35,790 bases of DNA from Alphaproteobacteria bacterium. Its GTDB lineage: Bacteria; Pseudomonadota; Alphaproteobacteria; Bin95. Shown here in pieces: positions 31,049-35,790 of this stretch. Location of the stretch: the NCBI GenBank assembly GCA_022826185.1, contig JAJDVH010000138.1, positions 1-35,790 on the forward strand, read 5' to 3'. The notes under the pieces are model-generated. The model had not been told where the DNA came from, did no database searches, and saw only the letters and a program-made list of their open reading frames with translations. The position numbers and the translations under genes were made by a program. The first letter of the stretch is position 1, and every line of letters starts with the position of its first letter.

Positions 31049-31504
31049 ATGGCATTCGGACTCAACCGCGTGGAACTGATCGGCCGCCTCGGCGCCGACG
31101 TGACCGTCAACCACCTGATGAGCGGCGGGCGCGTCGCCAACCTCTCGATCGCGACCGACGAGTCGTACATCAACAAGCAGACCGGCGAGAAGGTCGACAA
31201 GACCGAGTGGCACCGGGCGGTCACGTTCCAGGAGGGGCTGATCGACATGCTGGAGAAGCACGCCATCAAGGGCCGGCTGGTCTATATCGACGGCAAGCTC
31301 CAGACCCGCCGCTGGTCGAAGCCGGGCGAGGAGGGCGACCGGTTCTCGACCGAGATCCTGCTGGTCCCGGGCGGCCGGGTGCAGTTCCTCGACAAGCCGA
31401 ACGGCAACGGCGCCGGCATGCAGCCCGACCCGGACGCGGTGGGCGACACCGGCGCCGCTCCGGCCTACGCGCCCTCCGACCTGGACGATCAGATCCCGTT
31501 CTGA
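31049..31504 (+). CDS. ssb: Single-stranded DNA-binding protein
   Basis: 151 aa. N-terminal OB fold with the expected order N-R-V-E-L-I-G-R-L-G, S-G-G-R-V-A-N-L-S-I-A-T, TEWHRAVTF, KGRLVYIDGKLQTRRW, and a short variable tail ending D-D-Q-I-P-F, the acidic tip that recruits replication and repair proteins. Size and tail are as in chromosomal SSB, so it should be functional. It may protect element DNA during transfer and recombination. GAAGGGGAA precedes the start, and a strong intrinsic terminator follows 25 bases after the stop. Confidence 0.96.
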   Translation: MAFGLNRVELIGRLGADVTVNHLMSGGRVANLSIATDESYINKQTGEKVDKTEWHRAVTFQEGLIDMLEKHAIKGRLVYIDGKLQTRRWSKPGEEGDRFSTEILLVPGGRVQFLDKPNGNGAGMQPDPDAVGDTGAAPAYAPSDLDDQIPF

Positions 31505-31528
31505 GCGACCATTCCTCCCTCCCGCCTC

Positions 31529-31561
31529 GGGGGCCGGCGCTTCGCGTCGGTCCCCTTTTTT
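31529..31561 (+). terminator. Rho-independent terminator after ssb
   Basis: An 11-pair stem (31529-31539 with 31545-31555; two G-U pairs), a CTTCG pentaloop, and six T residues at 31556-31561. This is the clearest intrinsic terminator in the window and should end the SLOG-SSB transcript, making the macro-NADAR gene the start of a new unit. Confidence 0.88.
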
Positions 31562-31703
31562 GCAGCCGGGCCGGAGTCCTTCCCCCCATGCCCGTCCGGC
31601 GCGCGCCGCCGGAGCCGGAGAGGAGCGCCGGTGGGGCGTTCCGTTACCCGGGAGGAGTGCCGGCTCGGCCTTCCCCGATCTTCCCGCACCAGGAGCACCG
31701 CCC

Positions 31704-32786
31704 ATGATCCGTTTCACCCGCGGCGACCTCTTCGCGTCCGGCTGCCAGGCCCTCGTCAACCCTGTCAACTGTGTTGGCGTGATGGGCCGGGGGCTCGCCC
31801 TCCAGTTCCGGCATCGCTTCCCGGCCAACTACGAGGCCTACCGCGACGCCTGCGCGCAGCGCGCGGTCCGGCCCGGGCGCTGCCTCGTCTTCGACGCCGG
31901 CGCCGGGCCGGCGCGGTTCGTGGTCAACCTCCCGACGAAGCGCCACTGGCGCGACCGCAGCCGCATCGAGGACATCGCCGCCGGTCTCGACGACCTGGCC
32001 CTCATCCTGCGCCGCCGCGCCATCGCCTCCGTCGCCATCCCGCCGCTCGGCTGCGGCCTGGGCGGACTGCCCTGGCCCGCCGTCCGCTCGCTGCTGCTCG
32101 ACCGCCTCGCGCCCTGCGCGGACGCCTCGATCGTCATCTTCGAGCCCGGCGGACCGGAGCGGAGGCGCGCTTGCAGCGGGGCGCAGCGCGGCAGGGCCGG
32201 AGGGAGCCCGCCGCCCGCAACGGAGGATGACGCCATGCGTATCTACAACCGCGACGAGGTTTGCCCGTTCCGCTTCACCCGCGAGATTTGGGGCGAGTTC
32301 AGCAACTTCGCGCCGCTGGCCGCGCCGATCGCCGCCGGCCCGTGGACGTTTGCGACGTCCGAGCACTTGTACCAGGCGGCGAAGTTCGGCGCCGCCCCGG
32401 CGGTGCAGCGCCGGATCGCCGGCGCGCCGACGGCGCGCGAGGCCGCCGCCATCGGCCGCGGCACAGCCGCCGGCCTGGACCCGCGCTGGACCGAGCAGCG
32501 GGTGAACGTCATGCGCTGGGTGCTGCGCATGAAGCGCGAGGCCAACGCCGCTGCGATCGACGCCGCGCTGGCGCGCAGCGGCGAGCGCGCGATCGTGGAG
32601 GTCTCGACCCGCGACCCCTGGTGGGGCGCGAAGCCGGACGGCGACCGCTACCGCGGCGCCAACGTGCTGGGCCGGCTCTGGATGGAGCTCCGCCAGCAGG
32701 CCCGCGACGGCGATCCCGCCGCGCGCGCCGCCGCCTGGACCGGGCGCATCCGCGTCGGGCGGCTCGCCGATGCGCCCCGCGCCTGA
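31704..32786 (+). CDS. DarG-type macrodomain fused to a NADAR domain
   Basis: 360 aa. Residues 1-150 are a macrodomain of the DarG/TARG1 type: ALVNPVNCVGVMGRGLAL, N75-L-P-T-K79-R-H-W (the Lys matches the catalytic one of DarG) and P-P-L-G-C-G-L-G-G-L. DarG removes ADP-ribose from thymidine in DNA. A 28-residue Arg/Gly/Pro-rich linker leads to a NADAR domain (~178-345): EFSNFAPL, T-S-E-H-L-Y-Q-A-A-K-F, R-D-P-W-W-G and GANVLGRLWMELR. NADAR proteins remove ADP-ribose from guanine bases. No DarT toxin is in view. The linker DNA contains GGAGG and an in-frame ATG at 32235, so NADAR may also be made alone. Start ATG 31704 has AGGAG upstream. Confidence 0.85.
   Translation: MIRFTRGDLFASGCQALVNPVNCVGVMGRGLALQFRHRFPANYEAYRDACAQRAVRPGRCLVFDAGAGPARFVVNLPTKRHWRDRSRIEDIAAGLDDLALILRRRAIASVAIPPLGCGLGGLPWPAVRSLLLDRLAPCADASIVIFEPGGPERRRACSGAQRGRAGGSPPPATEDDAMRIYNRDEVCPFRFTREIWGEFSNFAPLAAPIAAGPWTFATSEHLYQAAKFGAAPAVQRRIAGAPTAREAAAIGRGTAAGLDPRWTEQRVNVMRWVLRMKREANAAAIDAALARSGERAIVEVSTRDPWWGAKPDGDRYRGANVLGRLWMELRQQARDGDPAARAAAWTGRIRVGRLADAPRA
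32222..32237 (+). promoter_or_regulatory. Internal ribosome site and start for NADAR alone
   Basis: GGAGG at 32222-32226, then ATG at 32235, in frame with the macro-NADAR protein and directly before its NADAR domain (MRIYNRDEVCPF). It would give a separate 183-aa NADAR protein. The sequence before it looks like an ordinary intergenic spacer that has lost its stop codon. Confidence 0.5.
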
Positions 32787-32928
32787 CCGGCGCGCGCTCC
32801 GCCCGCCCGGCCCGAAGCCGTCCGGGCTCCGCGCCCGTGCTTCGCTCGGGCCGTTCGCTTTTCCGCGCCGACCGGAGGCGGAGGCCGGCCGGTACCGGGC
32901 GTCCCGCATGGCTTGAAGGAGGTCCCGC

Positions 32929-34035
32929 ATGCAGCACGAACCGTCTCCCGCCGCCGCCGTCGCCGCCGCGCTTGCCGCGCGCACCGAGGCGGTCTGCCGG
33001 CAATATCTGCCGCACGGCCGCCGGCAGGGCCGCTACTGGGTCTGCGGCGACCTCGACGGCGCTCGCGGGCGCTCGCTCTTCGTCCGCCTCTCCGGCTCGG
33101 GCAAGCCCGGCGGCTGGACGGATGCGGCAACGGGCCAGCACGGCGACCTGCTCGACCTCATCCGCTACCGCATCAACGCGCCGACGCTGCGCGCGGCGCT
33201 CGACGAGGCGCGGCGCTTCCTCGCCTTGCCGGCGGCCCCGGATCGCGATCCGGAGGACTGCGTTCCGGACGCCCCGGACGCGCCCTATGACGCGACCGAG
33301 GCGGCGCGGCGCCTGTGGCGGCGCTGCCGCTCCATCGACGGCAGCCATGCCGAGCGCTATCTGCTCGCGCGCGGGCTCGCGCGCTGTCGCTTCGCGGCGC
33401 TGCGCTTCCATCCCTCGCTTCGCTACCGCGATGGCTCGGCGGTGCGCCGCTTCCCGGCGCTGGTCGCCGCCGTCACCGGCGGCGATGGCCGCCTGCTCGG
33501 CGTGCATCGCACCTGGCTCGATCCGCGCCGGCCCGCCAAGGCGGGCGTCGCGCTGCCGCGCAAGGCGCTCGGACGCATTCGCGGCCTCGCCGTGCGCTTC
33601 GGCGCGCCTGCCGGCGGCCTCACTCCGCTCGTCGTCGGCGAGGGCATCGAGACGGTGCTCTCCCTGGTGACCGCCGTCCCGGAGATCCGCGCGGCGGCCG
33701 CGCTGTCGGCCGGGAGCCTCGGCGCGTTCGCGCCGCCGCCCGGCACGGCCCGCCTCGTCATCGCCCGCGACAATGACGAGGACGGCGCGCTCGCTGCCGA
33801 GCGCCTCGCCCGGCGCTGCGCGCAGGCGGGCGTCGCCGCCACCGTCATCGTGCCCGTCGGCAACGACTTCAACGACGACCTCGTCGATCTGGGCGCCGCC
33901 GCGCTGCGCGCCCGCTTCGCGCCGCTGTTCCGCGCCAGAGCCCGCCCGGCGGTTGCCGGAGGAGAAGAAAAGCGGGGGGCCGGGCGAGCCGACCCGAGGA
34001 GAGGAGGGAGCCGATGGATGCCGTCATCAACCTGA
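32929..34035 (+). CDS. Toprim-domain protein (plasmid primase-like)
   Basis: 368 aa. N-terminal ~110 residues (EAVCRQYLPHGRRQGRYWVCGDLDG...GKPGGWTDAATGQHGDLLDLI) match the zinc-finger-like/DUF7146-type module that precedes Toprim in plasmid primase-helicase relatives, although the CHC2 zinc cysteines are not complete. The Toprim domain covers ~230-340: L-V-V-G-E-G-I-E-T holds the catalytic Glu, I-A-R-D-N-D-E-D-G the Asp pair, and G-N-D-F-N-D-D follows. It probably makes primers or cuts DNA during replication of the element. No helicase domain is attached. GAAGGAGG precedes the start; the 3' end overlaps the DUF4326 gene by 22 bases. Confidence 0.85.
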   Translation: MQHEPSPAAAVAAALAARTEAVCRQYLPHGRRQGRYWVCGDLDGARGRSLFVRLSGSGKPGGWTDAATGQHGDLLDLIRYRINAPTLRAALDEARRFLALPAAPDRDPEDCVPDAPDAPYDATEAARRLWRRCRSIDGSHAERYLLARGLARCRFAALRFHPSLRYRDGSAVRRFPALVAAVTGGDGRLLGVHRTWLDPRRPAKAGVALPRKALGRIRGLAVRFGAPAGGLTPLVVGEGIETVLSLVTAVPEIRAAAALSAGSLGAFAPPPGTARLVIARDNDEDGALAAERLARRCAQAGVAATVIVPVGNDFNDDLVDLGAAALRARFAPLFRARARPAVAGGEEKRGAGRADPRRGGSRWMPSST

Positions 34036-34349
34036 AGCGCGAACCGAGGCTGCGCGAGGCGTTCGAACATGCGCTTATCGTGAACAACACCGTGCTGGTC
34101 GACCGCCGCACGAAATGGGGGAACCCCTGGCGTGTCGGCCAGGACGGCACGCGCGAGGAGGTCATCGCCCGCTACCGCGCCGATCTCTGGCGCCGCATCC
34201 GCGTGGGCGAGGTGTCCCTGGAAGAGCTCGCGGAGCTGGACGGGTGCTGGCTGGCCTGCTGGTGCGAACCGCTGCCCTGCCATGGGAACGTGCTGGCGCG
34301 TGCGGCAACCTGGGCGTCTGGGCAGCTGACGGAGCGGGCAGGTGCGTGA
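34014..34349 (+). CDS. DUF4326-family protein
   Basis: 111 aa with the family signature: K-W-G-N-P-W (~35-40), R-E-E-V-I-A-R-Y-R-A-D-L, and the C-terminal L-A-C-W-C-E-P-L-P-C-H-G-N-V-L motif with Cys and His that could bind metal. Function unknown; these proteins often travel with phage and plasmid nucleotide-metabolism genes. The start overlaps the Toprim gene and has its own GGAGGGAG. It sits two genes after the macro-NADAR protein. Confidence 0.8.
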   Translation: MDAVINLKREPRLREAFEHALIVNNTVLVDRRTKWGNPWRVGQDGTREEVIARYRADLWRRIRVGEVSLEELAELDGCWLACWCEPLPCHGNVLARAATWASGQLTERAGA

Positions 34350-34647
34350 TGCGGCCGGGTATGTGCGATGCCTTCGGCCCGGGCTATCCGCTCATATCTC
34401 CGGTCGCTGGCGCTCCCTCCGAAACCGCTCCTATCCCTATCGCCTTCGGTCGCAAGCTCCCTGCGCGCTCCGCTTGCAAGCATGGCGGCTAGGTCCGGGG
34501 GAGCGGTTCGGAGGCCGTGCCGCGCCGCGACGCCAATGGGGTCCGTGCGGGTGGAGAGAATTGGCCAACCGACGTGCTGTCCCATTGTGCCACACGTGCT
34601 CGCGCCAGCAACCCTGAAGGGTCCTCCGGTCGCTGCGCTCCCTGCGG
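34350..34647. other. Intergenic stretch with short repeats
   Basis: About 300 bases with no convincing gene. A 47-codon frame begins on the DUF4326 stop (TGATG, 34347-34351) and ends at 34492, but it runs through repeat-like DNA: CTCCGGTCGCTG-GCGCTCCCT near 34398 recurs, one base shorter, near 34624, and CTCCGAAACCGCTCC is followed by its near reverse complement GGAGCGGTTCGGAG near 34500. The content looks like palindromic intergenic repeats rather than coding DNA. Confidence 0.4.
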
Positions 34648-34815
34648 CCTGGGCAAGAAGCTCTAGAGGGGCGGAGTGGTGCGGAAAGTAGCCGACCGTG
34701 AAGATCGCGTGGCAGAGGCCGAGCGCGTCCTGCAACGGCGGTGCGAACGCGATCTTCCGCACCAAGATTCGGCGACTTTCCGCACCACTCCGCCCCAAGA
34801 GCTTCTAAGCCCAGG
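34648..34815. repeat. 168-nt long imperfect palindrome (MITE-like or structured RNA)
   Basis: Outer arms CCTGGGC (34648-34654) and GCCCAGG (34809-34815); next AGAAGCTCT (34656-34664) with AGAGCTTCT (34798-34806); then a 22-base perfect block at 34668-34689 with its complement at 34776-34797; then GCCGA with TCGGC; and an inner GAAGATCGCGT (34700-34710) with ACGCGATCTTC (34747-34757) around a 36-base loop. No open frame of note. It could be a miniature transposable element lacking a transposase, or a folded RNA in the leader of the DUF2493 gene 82 bases downstream. Confidence 0.7.
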
Positions 34816-34897
34816 TGCTTCCCCTGCGCGCGCGTGAGCCAAAGAGCCATCACATCGGCGCACAACGCTCCGGTGCTTGCAACAGGAGACAATCGTC

Positions 34898-35790
34898 ATG
34901 AACATCATCGAGAACATCGACACCATCGAGACCGCCGGGCAGTCCGCCACCGCGACCGTCTGCGAGAACGCCGCCCTCTACGGCGCGACCCCCGAGCGGG
35001 ACGAGTTCGACACCCGCGAAGTCTGGGACGCCGACGACGCCACCGCCGCGGTGCTGGAGTCCTTCCGCATCCTCGCCGAGGGCGTCGGCCCGGACGGAAC
35101 ACAGCTCGCCGACGAGCGCGAGGGCCTGCTCTGGGGCTTCGTCTACATGCTCGACGCACAGACCAACCGCCTCGACCGGGCGGCGGACAAGCTGATGCCG
35201 GACCTCCGCGACCTCCAGCGCGCCCAGGACGGCACCGAGATCAAGTCGCTGGAGCTGGAGATGACCACCCACCGGGCGCAGTGCCTCACCGACCGCCGCG
35301 ACGCCTTCGAGACCATGCGCGACGCCGCCGCCGTGCAGTACCGCGAGACCACCGGCGAGGTCTGGCGTCCGAGGCGCGGCAGCCACGTCTCGCAGACCGG
35401 CACGCTGACCAGTGCGGCCATCGACGCCCGCGACTACCAGCGGGCGAGGAAGGACCGCGAGACCATGGCGCACCTGCCGCAGGGAACGCTGGTCGCCATC
35501 GCCGGCGGCAAGGACGTCGCCGACCCCGCCGCGGTGATCGCCAGGCTCGACCAGGCGCGCGCCAAGTACAGCGACATCGTGATCGTCCACGGCGGCGGCC
35601 CCGGCGTCGAACGGATCGCCGCGCGCTGGGCCGAGCGGAACGGCGTCCACCAGGTCGTCTGCAAGCCGGACTGGGACCGCCACGGCAGGGCCGCCCCGTT
35701 CCGCCGCAACGAGGAGCTGCTGAACCTCCTGCCCAAGGGCGTCATCGCGTTCCCCGGCTCCGGCATCACCGAGAACCTGATCGACCGCGC
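34898..35790 (+). CDS. DUF2493 (SLOG-fold) protein, incomplete at window end
   Basis: At least 297 codons; the frame is still open at the last base. Start ATG 34898 has CAGGAGAC upstream. Residues ~1-190 are an N-terminal helical region (EVWDADDATAAVLESFRILAEG, ...WGFVYMLDAQTNRLDRA, ...LELEMTTHRAQC). From ~195 the DUF2493 domain begins: G-T-L-V-A-I-A-G-G-K-D, then D-I-V-I-V-H-G-G-G-P-G-V-E-R-I-A-A-R-W-A, Q-V-V-C-K-P-D-W, R-R-N-E-E-L-L and I-A-F-P-G-S-G-I-T. This is the YAcAr/SLOG type thought to bind a nucleotide or ADP-ribose-like ligand. Such long DUF2493 proteins are typical plasmid and integrative-element genes. Confidence 0.88.
   Translation, partial: MNIIENIDTIETAGQSATATVCENAALYGATPERDEFDTREVWDADDATAAVLESFRILAEGVGPDGTQLADEREGLLWGFVYMLDAQTNRLDRAADKLMPDLRDLQRAQDGTEIKSLELEMTTHRAQCLTDRRDAFETMRDAAAVQYRETTGEVWRPRRGSHVSQTGTLTSAAIDARDYQRARKDRETMAHLPQGTLVAIAGGKDVADPAAVIARLDQARAKYSDIVIVHGGGPGVERIAARWAERNGVHQVVCKPDWDRHGRAAPFRRNEELLNLLPKGVIAFPGSGITENLIDR

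Noticed and set aside
31588-31707. A 39-codon frame ending on the macro-NADAR start (ATGA)
   Set aside because: No ribosome site, Pro/Arg-rich random composition, and it begins only 27 bases after the strong terminator. Likely chance.
1-35790. CRISPR arrays, rRNA and tRNA genes
   Set aside because: No regularly spaced repeats and no rRNA-like or tRNA-like sequence were seen.

Overview
The window looks like part of a large mobile backbone (integrative element, megaplasmid or phage-plasmid) from a high-GC alphaproteobacterium. The lineage is inferred from strong G/C bias at third codon positions, from a GAAC-N7-GAAC direct repeat of the alphaproteobacterial LexA type placed in front of an SOS-associated gene, and from the gene families present. 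No tRNA, rRNA, CRISPR array, structural phage gene or conjugation gene was seen, so the type of replicon stays open.

Layout. (1) 1-2640: a less GC-rich left block with a tyrosine integrase and a convergent AAA/STAND-like ATPase that has a 25-bp palindromic operator candidate upstream. (2) 2640-10960: a three-gene module of MoxR-like AAA ATPase, DUF3150 protein and DUF2201/VWA protein. The ATPase gene is split by a 3.7-kb Recombinase-In-Trio (RIT) element: three ATGA-overlapping tyrosine recombinase genes between 89-bp inverted repeats. The break can be closed on paper to give an intact 341-codon reading frame. (3) 10996-11683: a FitAB/VapBC-type toxin-antitoxin pair. (4) 12048-21898: a backbone operon-like run with a long ParB-like protein, a GHKL ATPase, small proteins, a RadC-type JAB protein, a DUF6573 protein, an SOS-box-controlled SRAP (YedK/HMCES-type) gene with a divergent small gene, a DUF6197-like protein, a papain-like cysteine peptidase candidate and a conserved hypothetical. 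(5) 22130-26623: a giant methyltransferase plus Strawberry-notch-type helicase. (6) 26716-29316: a string of small unknown genes, many starting on the stop codon of the gene before. (7) 29545-35790: a minus-strand membrane protein, then a DprA/SLOG-like protein, SSB with a strong terminator, a DarG-type macrodomain joined to a NADAR domain, a Toprim primase-like protein, DUF4326, a 168-nt intergenic palindrome, and a DUF2493 protein running off the window.

How the genes may work together. ParB, SSB, the Toprim protein, RadC, SRAP and the Strawberry-notch helicase form a maintenance and DNA-processing set. MoxR/DUF3150/VWA would be an AAA-driven remodelling module, here probably inactivated or altered by the RIT insertion. 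The most interesting cargo is the right-hand group of nucleotide/ADP-ribose-related folds: SLOG/DprA-like, macro-NADAR, DUF4326 and DUF2493. The macro-NADAR protein combines two enzyme families known to strip ADP-ribose from different DNA bases, with no DarT toxin in view, so an orphan immunity or counter-defence role is a testable idea.
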